This document shows, piece by piece, positions 20,101-28,821 of a DNA stretch of 54,713 nt; positions within the stretch are counted from its first letter, which is position 1; each line of letters begins with the position of its first letter. Where the stretch lies: contig JAIXKS010000039.1 of assembly GCA_026928325.1 (NCBI GenBank), positions 12,216 through 66,928 on the forward strand. The letters run 5' to 3'. Origin of the DNA: Chitinophagales bacterium. GTDB lineage: Bacteria > Bacteroidota > Bacteroidia > Chitinophagales > Saprospiraceae. The notes under the pieces are model-generated. The model was not told the origin of the DNA. It made no database searches and saw nothing but the letters and a program-made list of their open reading frames with translations. The position numbers were made by a program, and so were the translations under genes.

Positions 20101-22992
20101 GAATGTAGATTTTTAGGAGAAGCATTATTTACGGCACCTAAAAATTGTTGTCCATTAGATGTGGATCTTGGTAATAAGGTAGAAAAATGTGTTGGTGAAT
20201 CCGTAACCTTGGATGCTGGAAGTGGTGGCGCCTCCTATTTGTGGAAACGCGATGGCGTGGAGATAGCAGGTAGTGTAGGTAGGACGATCACAGTCATGAC
20301 TACAGGTAATTATGAGGTAGAAGTAACTCATGCTTCGGGTTGTAAACAGTCGGATAGAGTCGATGTTGTCTTCCACGAGTTGCCTCAGGTCGTAAGTCTT
20401 CCTGAATTGCATTTTTGTGAAGGCGAAACCTATGAAATTAATCCGAGCATCACCGGTGCTACAGAGATACAATGGTATAAAGATGGCGTTATTTTGAATG
20501 GAGCTAATAATGGAAAATTGGAAATAACCGAAGGAGGTATCTATCAAGTAGTTGTTCGCAATCAATACAATTGTTCTAATGAAGCCACTATGGATATCGA
20601 AAGAGTTAAAGCTCCAGTGGTTGATTTAGGTCCAGAACAAAGTAAATGTGAAGGAGAATTGGTCATCTTAGATGCCGGTAATGATGGTACTACTTTTGAA
20701 TGGTATTATAATAGTGTTGTCATTCCTGGTGCAACTGCTTCGACACATCAGGCCGATAAATCAGGTATTTATAGAGTTGTCGTAACCAATGCAAAACAGT
20801 GTTCGTCGAATGCTCAAGTTAAGGTTAATTTCTTCGCATCTCCTGAAGTTGCCGATTTTACAGAATCAATAATCAATGCTTGTAAGGGCGAAACGATTAC
20901 CTTGACCACAGTAGCTAAGGGTTATAACACGATTACTTGGTTAAAAGATGGAGTAGGATCCCCGCTTTATGATGCGAAGACAGAAATAAGAGTTACGGAG
21001 AGTGGTGTTTATACGGTGGTTGCGACCAACACGGCTTTATGTCAGACCAAAAAATCTATTGAAGTTAATTTTAGAGATTTTCCTGCTGTAGATTTAGGTG
21101 ATCCAACTTTAGTTTCTTGTATTGGAAACCCGGTAACCTTGGATGGTGGAGCAGATGGACAATCGTTTGTTTGGTCCAATAATGGTGTGGCGTTACCAGA
21201 TAAAACGAGAACAATCTCGGTTACTACGGATGGTAAATATAAAGTAGTTGTAACGAATGAATATGGATGTGTGGCAGAAGATGAAATCAATATTTCGTTT
21301 ATTCCGGGTCCATCAGTTTCAGTTAGTGGAGATGCTTCATTCTGTGAAGGTGGCAATCATACCATTACCATAACCACTGATGCCTCAAATCCTGAAATCA
21401 AATGGTTTGATGTCAATGGGCAGATTGCAGGAGCTACTTCGACAAGTCTTAATGTGACTCAAGGCGGAACTTATAGGGTTTCAGTCAAAGGAGGCACGCC
21501 GGCATGCGAAGTATTTAAGGATATAAACATAACGGTTAATCCAAATCCGGTTGTCAATTTAGGCTCGGATATCAGCTTGTGTGAAGGAAGTACTAACCCA
21601 ACATTGGATGCTGGAGCAGGTTTCGCCTCGTACAGTTGGAGTTTAAACGGAACTCAATCGGGTACGAACCAAACCATCATCGCTACGCAAGGAGGAACTT
21701 ATAAAGTTGTCGTTGAAAACAGCTTTGGTTGTAGCGGTTCGGATGAGGTAAAAGTCGATTTTTTACCAATACCTGAAATCTCGAATTTAGAAGATTCTTA
21801 TGCTTTATGTGAAGGGAAAACGCTAGAAATCACGATCGTGTCTTCCGGAACTACCTTTGTATGGAAAAAGGATAATGTTGTTATTCCTGGTAACAATTCT
21901 AAGAGTATAACCATAACTTCAGGCGGTATATATAGAGTAGAAGCAAGCAATGCCGCAAATTGTAACGCATATAGTGATTTTGTAGTAGTTGATTATCCAA
22001 ATCCGGTACTGGATTTGGGCCCGGACTTTACTTTATGTCCAGGTGAAACTCGAACCCTTGATGCAGGTGGAGATCATATTTTATATCAATGGAATGTTCA
22101 GAATATAGGACCAACTTTGCTTGTTCAGAATAATGCACTAGGAGGGACAGTTACAGAAACGGTCTATTCAGTGAGAGTCGTTAGCTTCATTGGGTGTATC
22201 GCTGATGATAGCGTCAAAGTTACGAGCATCCCTAAAGTGGAAGCAAAAATCACTTCAAACCAACCTGGAGTATGTAATGGAGAGCCGGTTACGCTGACAG
22301 CATCCGGAGGTATTCGGTATGTTTGGACGGATCCATTGGATGGCTCTTTGTCAGCACTCAATGGAAATCAGGTAGTTGCGAATCCTAAGAAAACGACGAT
22401 TTATTCTGTTGAGGTTAGTGATGATGGCGCTTGTGCTAATAATACTTCCTCTGCATCTATAGAGATTAAGATTTACGAACCAGTCAATGTCTCGGCAGGG
22501 CAAGATACTTGTGTTATCGCCGGAAGAACAATCAGACTTCAGGCTACTGGAGGAATATCCTATCAATGGGATCATCCGGAATTAATCGTAGGAAGTAATA
22601 CCGTTGCAAATCCGGAGATCAAACCTACATCGGAGACCTTGTTTACAGTTACTATTACAGATGCTAATGGTTGTACATACACGGATCAAGTGGTTGTATG
22701 CGTGCGAGAGCCTAATAATCTAGACTTCAAATTAGTCAATATTATTACACCAAATGGAGATGGTAAAAATGACGAACTTTATTTTGGCGATTTATCGCAA
22801 TACCCGGACAACAAACTTCGGATTTTTAACAGATGGGGAAATACCGTTTTTGAGGCAGAAGGTTATCAACATATAGGTAAGTTGTTTGATGGAACGAGAC
22901 GAGGAGAAAGACTTCCGGCCGATACGTATTATTACATTTTGACCATTGGAGGTGAAACGTATAAGAGTGCATTAACCATATTGTGGGATTAA
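17119..22992 (+). CDS. Secreted M12B-like zinc metalloprotease with eleven Ig-like modules and T9SS type B domain
   Basis: A 1957-aa exported zinc protease. A signal peptide (1-25, ending VHAQ) is followed by a propeptide-like stretch and a metzincin catalytic domain: HEFAHQFGATH gives His334, Glu335, His338 and His344, and the Met-turn is TIMSYNG with Met372, as in reprolysin (M12B) relatives. Further beta domains follow. From ~1014 to ~1880 come eleven Cys-containing Ig/PKD-like modules. The first nine alternate between two types, giving a ~155-residue A-B period (A modules start near 1014, 1168, 1324, 1479 and 1631 with 'VDLG…LDAG'). The end (ITPNGDGKNDELYF, IFNRWGNTVF) is a T9SS type B sorting domain. 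PorP/SprF starts 26 bases downstream, probably in the same operon. Substrate is unknown. Confidence 0.92.
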   Translation: MFRINFVSLFLSMLVSFSLLSVHAQTIGNNVPKINEDYFGTKEKVTISNDWVNQLLNASGRSTVQVELPVYGQTLTVKAIPNDVYTDDERGHDLVKTYDIRIPELNHVYGALTVGSGYLFVTIYNYGKMISIYPDYKAFNEYWIEYGVQPEMNRLQHFCADHPANEEVQRTMDVFQGGNRSKLTMGSSRYEYNVALACTGEYYEGNGGADNTVRTSMINSLNAISAIFKNELSYTLKTSSSIIKLYNNPASDPFDPSRDRVQMAREVISANFTSNRYNLGHVFHKHQDGDGWANGGVALLQAVCNDAGSNPAKAGGWSGSYSNVGNGWINLSAHEFAHQFGATHTFNGFGGSCTDNISSETAVEIGSGTTIMSYNGLCDADQNIPGSGILDNYFHIISLEQMYNFVYKGNGGKCGTNKASDNLAPEVVANPCNATYKIPKNTPFYLEAKGTFPDEDNHTFCWEQIDEDGSGTIVTQGKVGTRAASDARAPIFRSYPPTNVPYRYFPALSSLNTGQVNPFDILPSVARVLNFNVSLRDNNVDGGAVANDDVSIVVENSGPFVISSPNGGEKLNAGVPTEVKWNTNGSDNLCSKVRIKLSFDGGNTFNFVVAENVNYNAGSYTITIPESVVASKDAKMMIECMDYSCFKIFTISKNNFEVISNCIAPSTKVTPITFATFLEGDPGLKLNMKNNLGKKVTSISGSVARTDAEGNLIFLDKTPAVCAGPSNSNRYDVIEFSVDKSGNYTFNDGGPFGTVMNVYEYEFTGTNCTNHIGSSAVRPTGMGSINIGSPLTVSLTAGKLYFMTVGSFSLDLPTIPFNYKLTLSNQPAGSSLFDGVYLPDGYFYTYIAVNSATDVIAGVSDEADFTNLRFGEYCIYGVISSDTNDPTTWIGKTVSQSIIDGNCIQISSNCRSIAVNAGCRIESVTLGTQTPCIVATNVFTQELTITYDRAPDSGLIIVNGQEFNVTESPQTIVLTGLDSDGQPVDVDAYFSEIPECRFLGEALFTAPKNCCPLDVDLGNKVEKCVGESVTLDAGSGGASYLWKRDGVEIAGSVGRTITVMTTGNYEVEVTHASGCKQSDRVDVVFHELPQVVSLPELHFCEGETYEINPSITGATEIQWYKDGVILNGANNGKLEITEGGIYQVVVRNQYNCSNEATMDIERVKAPVVDLGPEQSKCEGELVILDAGNDGTTFEWYYNSVVIPGATASTHQADKSGIYRVVVTNAKQCSSNAQVKVNFFASPEVADFTESIINACKGETITLTTVAKGYNTITWLKDGVGSPLYDAKTEIRVTESGVYTVVATNTALCQTKKSIEVNFRDFPAVDLGDPTLVSCIGNPVTLDGGADGQSFVWSNNGVALPDKTRTISVTTDGKYKVVVTNEYGCVAEDEINISFIPGPSVSVSGDASFCEGGNHTITITTDASNPEIKWFDVNGQIAGATSTSLNVTQGGTYRVSVKGGTPACEVFKDINITVNPNPVVNLGSDISLCEGSTNPTLDAGAGFASYSWSLNGTQSGTNQTIIATQGGTYKVVVENSFGCSGSDEVKVDFLPIPEISNLEDSYALCEGKTLEITIVSSGTTFVWKKDNVVIPGNNSKSITITSGGIYRVEASNAANCNAYSDFVVVDYPNPVLDLGPDFTLCPGETRTLDAGGDHILYQWNVQNIGPTLLVQNNALGGTVTETVYSVRVVSFIGCIADDSVKVTSIPKVEAKITSNQPGVCNGEPVTLTASGGIRYVWTDPLDGSLSALNGNQVVANPKKTTIYSVEVSDDGACANNTSSASIEIKIYEPVNVSAGQDTCVIAGRTIRLQATGGISYQWDHPELIVGSNTVANPEIKPTSETLFTVTITDANGCTYTDQVVVCVREPNNLDFKLVNIITPNGDGKNDELYFGDLSQYPDNKLRIFNRWGNTVFEAEGYQHIGKLFDGTRRGERLPADTYYYILTIGGETYKSALTILWD

Positions 22993-23018
22993 TTCTGATC
23001 ATTTTAAATTAAAGAAAT

Positions 23019-23951
23019 ATGCAAAAGATATATTTAAGTTTAGTTATCAGTTGTTTGGTGTTTTTAGTCGGTATTCCACTTCAAGCACAACAATTACCGA
23101 ATAGTTCCCATATTGGAGAAACGCGATCGTTATGGAATCCTGCCTTGACAGCACCAGATAATGATATGATTGTAGATGCATTCTTTAGAATGCAATGGCT
23201 GGGCTTTCAAGGTGCACCGCTATCTGGTTTTGCATCTTTGCAATATCCTTTTATTAAGCAAAATATGAGTGTTGGCGGATATTTGAATGTAGATAAAACT
23301 GGTCCTGTAAGTAAATTGGGACTTCAACTGAATTATGCTTATCATCTCAAGCAGATGTTTACGAAATATGGTCGGTTGTCCTTAGGAGTATCAGCAAATA
23401 TGCAAAATTATAGTTATAATGGTGCGGATGCTATCTACCAGGATTTCGATGATGATATTATTAATAACAGTCGTGTATCTTCATTCTTTCCTTCTGCAGG
23501 AATGGGTTTTTATTATACAAGTAACACGAGAGAATATGTAGGCAATGCATTTTTTATAGGAGCAGGTATCAACCAGTTTTTTACGACGAAGGTTTTGGTC
23601 AATGATTTTGATCAAGTGAGACAAAAGCATATTCACTTTAATGTAGGAGGTCGATTTGGTAACTACGACAGTTATATTGAGCCAATGATTACTGCTAATT
23701 TAGTGGAGCCAGGCTTGATAGATGTTTTGTATAGTTTAAGATATGAAATGAAAGATGCATTTTGGGCTGGTGTTGGATTTTCAAATGAAGGGATGGCTGC
23801 AATCCAAGGAGGTGTAATTTTGGACAGATTTGGCAATAGGTATTCCAAACTTAGATTGGGTGTTATAGCCAATTATGGGTTGACCTCAACCTTGTCTAAA
23901 GCAGGACCTGGAATGGAATTTTACGGAGCTTATCATTTTAACCTCAAATAA
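23019..23951 (+). CDS. PorP/SprF family T9SS outer-membrane protein
   Basis: A 310-aa beta-barrel-like protein with a signal peptide (1-24, ending LQAQ) and the family's N-terminal pattern 'NPALTAPDNDMIVDAFFRMQW', followed by amphipathic strands to an aromatic C-terminus (YHFNLK). Members of this family help anchor or export type B-domain proteins such as SprB at the outer membrane. Direct succession to a T9SS type B protein gene fits a dedicated partner role. Confidence 0.9.
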   Translation: MQKIYLSLVISCLVFLVGIPLQAQQLPNSSHIGETRSLWNPALTAPDNDMIVDAFFRMQWLGFQGAPLSGFASLQYPFIKQNMSVGGYLNVDKTGPVSKLGLQLNYAYHLKQMFTKYGRLSLGVSANMQNYSYNGADAIYQDFDDDIINNSRVSSFFPSAGMGFYYTSNTREYVGNAFFIGAGINQFFTTKVLVNDFDQVRQKHIHFNVGGRFGNYDSYIEPMITANLVEPGLIDVLYSLRYEMKDAFWAGVGFSNEGMAAIQGGVILDRFGNRYSKLRLGVIANYGLTSTLSKAGPGMEFYGAYHFNLK

Positions 23952-24191
23952 TTTGTTGCAATATATTTTACTTGTTTGTCGTTACGTTTAAGAGTTATAG
24001 AAGAAGTTTTAATTGTATTTGAGGTTACACTTGATATGATTATTATTTAAAATTTGTTAAAATATTAATAGATAACAACCTATAATCAGGAGATTTATAT
24101 AAATTTAGATTTTTAATATAAAATTAAGAATTTTCATAATAAGCGTATATATCTTGTAAGGTATTATATAAAATTATAAATAGTTATAACC

Positions 24192-25226
24192 ATGTCTAAC
24201 ACTTTTGCTTTAGAACAGAGTAATAAAACAAAAAGTAGAATCATCGCTGTACTTGTACACGCAGTGTTGCTCATCTTTGCATTATTCTATACTTTGCCAC
24301 CGGCAGTGGATAATTCCATCCAAGAAGAACCTTCTTATGAGATGAATTTGGATTTACCAGCATTTAGAAAGATAGCTCCGGTAACACCACCAAAAACAAA
24401 AGAACCGCCTTTAACAGAATTTAATCAAGAAAGTTCTAATAGTAGAATGTCTAGTGATGATGAAGGAGTGATGCGCTCCAAGTCAGAAAGTGCACCGAAT
24501 GAGGCACCTATGTCAAGGGATCCAGCTAGCAACTCAAATCCACAGGTGATAGATAATACTAAGCCACAAGTGATTACGCCGACGAAAGTAGATGTAAAGG
24601 TACCTGGCCCTAAAGTTACGCCAACGAATGATGATATTGTATCTTCTAAAGAAGATTCTCCAGTAAGTGCTCCAGAATCAACGAAATCATCCGGATCTAC
24701 TAAAACTGGGCCAACGACTACATCTGGCACAAAGGCATCAGGTTCGAATTTGCCAGGCAATAGCCCAACAAAAGGTTCGACAACTGGAACATCAAAAAAT
24801 CCACCTTCTACCATCGATGGACCCGGTGGTACGGGGAAAGGCAATACAGGTACTGGTGCTGGAATGAGTACGGGTACAGACGGAGATGGTGGCTATGGCA
24901 ATAGTAGTGATGGTACCGGTGTATATGATGGTACAGGAAACGGCGTATTCGGAAGAAAAGTGGTATATAGAGACCTTAGTGCAGCTAAAGCCGCGATTAA
25001 CGCAAGTGGAAAAGTGGTCACTAAAGTATGCATCAACCGAGCAGGTAATGTAACTTATGTCGAGTTGCTCGCTTCAGAGACAACGCTGAAAGATCGCGAA
25101 GGCTTAAAATTATATCTGAAAGCGGCACGAGGTTATAAATTCCAACCGGATCCTACAGCGCCTAAAGAACAATGTGGTAAACTTTCATTTATAGTTGATA
25201 ATACAGCTAATAATAAATTAAAATAA
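24192..25226 (+). CDS. TonB/TolA-like energy-transducer protein
   Basis: A 344-aa protein with a short cytoplasmic start, one membrane segment (about residues 17-37, IIAVLVHAVLLIFALFY), a long low-complexity Pro/Ser/Thr/Gly-rich periplasmic spacer (about 60-250) and a C-terminal alpha/beta domain (about 255-335) of the TonB/TolA-like type (GKVVTKVCINRAGNVTYVEL). Two cysteines in that domain may form a disulfide. Such proteins pass inner-membrane energy to outer-membrane machines; no ExbB or ExbD gene is in the window. The ~240 bases upstream are AT-rich without a clear promoter. A strong terminator follows. Confidence 0.8.
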   Translation: MSNTFALEQSNKTKSRIIAVLVHAVLLIFALFYTLPPAVDNSIQEEPSYEMNLDLPAFRKIAPVTPPKTKEPPLTEFNQESSNSRMSSDDEGVMRSKSESAPNEAPMSRDPASNSNPQVIDNTKPQVITPTKVDVKVPGPKVTPTNDDIVSSKEDSPVSAPESTKSSGSTKTGPTTTSGTKASGSNLPGNSPTKGSTTGTSKNPPSTIDGPGGTGKGNTGTGAGMSTGTDGDGGYGNSSDGTGVYDGTGNGVFGRKVVYRDLSAAKAAINASGKVVTKVCINRAGNVTYVELLASETTLKDREGLKLYLKAARGYKFQPDPTAPKEQCGKLSFIVDNTANNKLK

Positions 25227-25253
25227 GCATTCGCTTTATTATCGAATAAATAT

Positions 25254-25292
25254 AAAAAATCCGCTTAGTGATACGCTGAGCGGATTTTTTTT
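25254..25292 (+). terminator. Intrinsic terminator after TonB-like gene
   Basis: AAAAAATCCGCT (25254-25265) pairs with AGCGGATTTTTT (25279-25290) around a 13-base loop and runs into T residues. It is symmetric enough to act in both directions. Confidence 0.88.
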
Positions 25293-25484
25293 AATGGGAT
25301 CTATTTCATGCAGCCTTTTATGAAATTCATTAGAATAAATCTTATACAGAAAGGATATACACAGTCTTGGGTATGAAGCGTAATTCTAATCCTTGATATG
25401 GGGAATATGTACATTGATCCAATTTGAATGTCACTTTTGTATTCAGCCTATTTTGTCTGTTATGAATAATGAGCGGTCAAAGGC

Positions 25485-25517
25485 TTTGATAATGCACAAA
25501 ATATTCGTATTTTTGCA
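25485..25517 (+). promoter_or_regulatory. Bacteroidota-type promoter of thiolase gene
   Basis: TTTG (25485-25488), a 20-base spacer and TATTTTTGC (25509-25517) match the TTTG/TAnnTTTG promoter pair; this is the only site in the window where I see both halves at proper spacing. The ATG follows 33 bases later. The bases between the preceding terminator and this promoter hold nothing I recognise. Confidence 0.75.
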
Positions 25518-25550
25518 TTTCCAAATTTTAATTAACATTAATAATTAATC

Positions 25551-26729
25551 ATGCAAAAAGTATATATTGTTTCGGCTTTAAGAACGCCAATTGGTAGTTT
25601 TGGAAGTGGCTTGTCAACCGTTCCTGCCACACAACTTGGAGCAACAGTGGTTAAGGCTGCTGTTGAAAAATCTGGCCTAGCTATGGAAGACATTCAAGAG
25701 ATATTCATGGGACAGGTTGTTCAAGCGAATGCTGGTCAAGCTCCTGCTCGTCAGGTGGCTTTATATTCAGGATTAAAACACTCAACTCCCGCGACAACCG
25801 TTAATAAGGTTTGTGCTTCTGGTTTGAAAGCCGTTATGTTTGGTACTCAGTCTATTCAGTTGGGACTTAATAAGGTAGTCGTTGCAGGTGGAATGGAAAA
25901 TATGTCGCTCATTCCTTATTATTTGCCAAAAGGAAGATATGGACATGGATATGGACATGGAGAAGTATTAGATGGCTTGGTTAAAGATGGTCTTGCCAAT
26001 GTTTATGACGGTCAAGCTATGGGCTGTTTTGCTGATGCTACAGCCGTAAAATGTGAAATCTCACGAGAAGAACAAGATGCATTTGCTATCCAGTCTTATC
26101 AGAGATCCGCTGCTGCTTGGGAATCTGGGAAATTTGCCGATGAAGTAACACCAGTTGAAGTGAAAGATAGAAAGGGCAACGTCACGCTAGTTGCACAAGA
26201 TGAGGAGTTCAAAAATGTAAAATTTGAAAAAATACCCGGATTACGCCCTGTATTTACTAAGGATGGTACGGTTACAGCAGCTAATGCGTCAACCATCAAT
26301 GATGGCGCTGCTGCATTAGTTCTCGCTGATGAGGCCACCGTTCAAGCGAACAATCTAAAACCATTAGCAAGAATCGTATCTTATGCCGACGGTGCGCAGG
26401 AACCTGAATGGTTTACAACTGCACCTGCTATCGCAGCAGAAAAAGCTTTAGAAAGAGCCGGATTGACTATCAACGATATTGATTATTTTGAAGTAAATGA
26501 GGCTTTTGCTGTAGTTACGCTTGCTTTCATCAAGCATTTTGGCTTAAGCCAAGACAAAGTTAACGTTAATGGTGGTGCTGTTTCCTTGGGTCACCCGCTT
26601 GGATGTTCCGGAGCAAGAATAATAACTACTTTAGCCCATGTCTTACACCAAAATAATGCGAAATATGGTATGGTAGCGATTTGTAATGGTGGTGGTGGCG
26701 CAAGTGCCATGATTATAGAAAGAGTTTAA
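25551..26729 (+). CDS. Acetyl-CoA C-acyltransferase (thiolase)
   Basis: A 392-aa thiolase that condenses two acetyl-CoA to acetoacetyl-CoA or runs the cleavage in reverse. Catalytic residues are in place: Cys88 (NKVCASGLKA), His348 (SLGHPLGCSGAR) and Cys378 (AICNGGGGASA); the Asn-Glu-Ala-Phe motif (NEAFAV) is also present. The length and GHP/CNGGG context match biosynthetic or degradative acetyl-CoA acetyltransferases (AtoB/PhaA/ThlA type); sequence alone does not separate these roles. It appears monocistronic, with its own promoter and terminator. Confidence 0.94.
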   Translation: MQKVYIVSALRTPIGSFGSGLSTVPATQLGATVVKAAVEKSGLAMEDIQEIFMGQVVQANAGQAPARQVALYSGLKHSTPATTVNKVCASGLKAVMFGTQSIQLGLNKVVVAGGMENMSLIPYYLPKGRYGHGYGHGEVLDGLVKDGLANVYDGQAMGCFADATAVKCEISREEQDAFAIQSYQRSAAAWESGKFADEVTPVEVKDRKGNVTLVAQDEEFKNVKFEKIPGLRPVFTKDGTVTAANASTINDGAAALVLADEATVQANNLKPLARIVSYADGAQEPEWFTTAPAIAAEKALERAGLTINDIDYFEVNEAFAVVTLAFIKHFGLSQDKVNVNGGAVSLGHPLGCSGARIITTLAHVLHQNNAKYGMVAICNGGGGASAMIIERV

Positions 26730-26772
26730 GTACAGTTTGTGCTACATTTTAATATCACCATTCAATAAATTT

Positions 26773-26799
26773 AAAAGGAGCGTTTCTGCTCCTTTTTTT
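26773..26799 (+). terminator. Intrinsic terminator after thiolase gene
   Basis: AAAAGGAGC (26773-26781) pairs with GCTCCTTTT (26788-26796) over a short loop, followed by T residues. The 3' end of the convergent M1 peptidase gene lies 72 bases beyond. Confidence 0.85.
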
Positions 26800-26871
26800 G
26801 TTTTATGAAGGAAAGTAAAACACTTTTCTCCAATATTTTAGCTTAATAAATGATCATTCATGCATTGCAAT

Positions 26872-28551
26872 CTATTCCTTATCTTCTTCAAGTATGTAAG
26901 GTGTTCGATTGTCTATAATATTGTTAACTGTAAATTCACAATAGTACTTTTTACTCAACGATACTTCTTTGACGGGATTTCTGAAAGTCTTTTTTTGCCA
27001 ATTTGTTGATGGAGTGATGCTATGTTTTTCTCCATCAATTTCAACGATGACAGGTACAGAAAAATGGTCCACACAATTTTCCCACCGATATCGAATACCG
27101 TTTAAACTAATCATAATATGGAGTTTGGGTATTTGTGTTGTTCTTAGATATTGATCAAAAAAGCCTGAAAGGTCAAGCTGGAAAGCGTCAGAAATATAAT
27201 TCTCTATTTCTTCAGTCGTGACAATCTTGTGATAAAACTGTTGATTCAGACCTCGGAGTACTGCCCTCCATTTTTCATCATCATTGAGGATTGTTCTAAG
27301 CATAAGTAAAATGTTGGCTCCTTTGTAATACATATCTGTAGAACCTGTATGGTTGACACCATAAATACCAATTATGGGTATATCATTGCGGATATTGGCT
27401 CGTGTGCCTATGGTATAAGTCGTTGCTGCCTCTGTGCCAAAATGATAGTCTAAAAATAAATGCTCAGAATAACTCGTAAAACCTTCATGTATCCACATAT
27501 CGGCGATATCTTCATGGGTTATACTGTTGCCAAACCATTCATGCCCCGATTCATGGATGATGATAAAATCAAATTTCATGCCCCATCCAGAACCACTTAG
27601 ATCTCCGCCGAGGTATCCATTGCCATAGCGATTGCCATAAGTTACACAGCTTTGGTGCTCCATTCCTAAATAAGGGACTTCTACTAATTTGTATCCGTCT
27701 TCATAAAAAGGGTAGGCCCCAAACCAATATTCAAATGCTTCCAACATTCTACTGACTTCTTTAAAATGTACTTTCGCCTTATCTAGATTATAATTTAAAA
27801 CATAGTATTCACAATCTAAAGGGCCTTTTTCGCCGGGATATGATTCTTTAAATGATACATAATCACCGACATTGATATTAACTCCGTAATTATTGATTGG
27901 ATTTACTACGGCCCATACGAAGGACTTGGTTTTGTCAGAATTTTGGATAATATTCCGAAGTCTGCCATTGGATACACCGACTAAATGATCGGGTGCGGTT
28001 ATCGTAATCTTCATACTATCAGGCTCGTCATAAGTATGATCTTTACACGGCCACCAGATACTTGCACCAATACCCTGACATGCAGTTGCAATAAAATCTT
28101 TGCCATTTTTGTCTTTGGACCAGACAACACCGCCATCCCAAGGTGCATTTTTGGCCTGTTGTACCTTGCCTCCAAATTCAATATTTAATTGATGGATAGT
28201 ACCAGAAGGTTGAGTCTCCGGAAAGTCAATGTACCAAACACTTCCTTCTTTATTAAAACTCAAAGCTTGGTTGTCTTGCGTGACCTTGGTGATGAGCATC
28301 GGATTTTGTAAATCGATTTGCATTTTGGTATGACTTCCTAAAACCTGATAGGTAATCGTATTGCTACCAATAAAAGTTTTATCTCCAGGATTGACCTTGA
28401 CTTTTAAATCATAATGAAGAATATCCCACCAGGCTCTTTCAGGAGTTATGGAACCACGCAAGGTATCCGCTTTAGTGAAAGTTTCTGTTTGACCTTGCGC
28501 CATCGAGCTAAAAGCGACTAGGAGTATCCAGCAAAATAATCGTATTTTCAT
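26872..28551 (-). CDS. Secreted M1-family aminopeptidase
   Basis: A 559-aa zinc aminopeptidase of the M1 (aminopeptidase N) family. I place the start at the ATG at 28551, because this gives a clean signal peptide (MKIRLFCWILLVAFSSMAQGQ, 20 residues cleaved); an upstream in-frame ATG at 28608 would put 19 non-signal residues in front. Active-site features: substrate-recognition motif GMEHQ (297-301, replacing the usual GAMEN), zinc site HESGHEWFG with His333, Glu334 and His337, and the distal ligand Glu356 in IHEGFTS. It is shorter than four-domain M1 enzymes and lacks the helical C-terminal domain, as is common for exported Bacteroidota members. Confidence 0.93.
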   Translation of the reverse strand: MKIRLFCWILLVAFSSMAQGQTETFTKADTLRGSITPERAWWDILHYDLKVKVNPGDKTFIGSNTITYQVLGSHTKMQIDLQNPMLITKVTQDNQALSFNKEGSVWYIDFPETQPSGTIHQLNIEFGGKVQQAKNAPWDGGVVWSKDKNGKDFIATACQGIGASIWWPCKDHTYDEPDSMKITITAPDHLVGVSNGRLRNIIQNSDKTKSFVWAVVNPINNYGVNINVGDYVSFKESYPGEKGPLDCEYYVLNYNLDKAKVHFKEVSRMLEAFEYWFGAYPFYEDGYKLVEVPYLGMEHQSCVTYGNRYGNGYLGGDLSGSGWGMKFDFIIIHESGHEWFGNSITHEDIADMWIHEGFTSYSEHLFLDYHFGTEAATTYTIGTRANIRNDIPIIGIYGVNHTGSTDMYYKGANILLMLRTILNDDEKWRAVLRGLNQQFYHKIVTTEEIENYISDAFQLDLSGFFDQYLRTTQIPKLHIMISLNGIRYRWENCVDHFSVPVIVEIDGEKHSITPSTNWQKKTFRNPVKEVSLSKKYYCEFTVNNIIDNRTPYILEEDKE

Positions 28552-28778
28552 ATTGAAATCATTGTATAAGCCTATAAAAAAAGCATGTCGTATAGAAATA
28601 ACATGCAAGTTAGTGTTTTGGATTTGTATTTTGATAATGAATGTTGCTTTTTTGCTTTTTGAGCCACGATTTTTATAAAATCATTCTACCCGAAAGACGC
28701 AGTAAATTAGTAGGAGATTTAATTATTTAACATGAAGTTAATAGGTGTAATATTTTTAAAATGTTATATATATTTCGT

Positions 28779-28787
28779 ATCTTTGCA
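28779..28787 (+). promoter_or_regulatory. Bacteroidota -7 box for gyrA
   Basis: TATCTTTGC is an exact TAnnTTTGC match, 34 bases before the gyrA ATG. The -33 region is only T-rich (TTTTT near 28753). Confidence 0.65.
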
Positions 28788-28821
28788 CATTCATATTCAC
28801 AACAAATATACATATATATAA

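Noticed and set aside
20155-20565. 136-aa minus-strand open frame inside the metalloprotease gene
   Set aside because: Antisense to conserved Ig-module sequence; no independent support.
24425-24844. 139-aa open frame opposite the TonB-like gene
   Set aside because: It mirrors the low-complexity Pro/Ser/Gly/Thr spacer of the + strand gene and has a matching repetitive Val/Pro/Gly composition. No start context or family likeness.
28552-28608. Upstream ATG (28608) as start of the M1 peptidase
   Set aside because: It would place 19 residues in front of an otherwise standard signal peptide; the ATG at 28551 is preferred.
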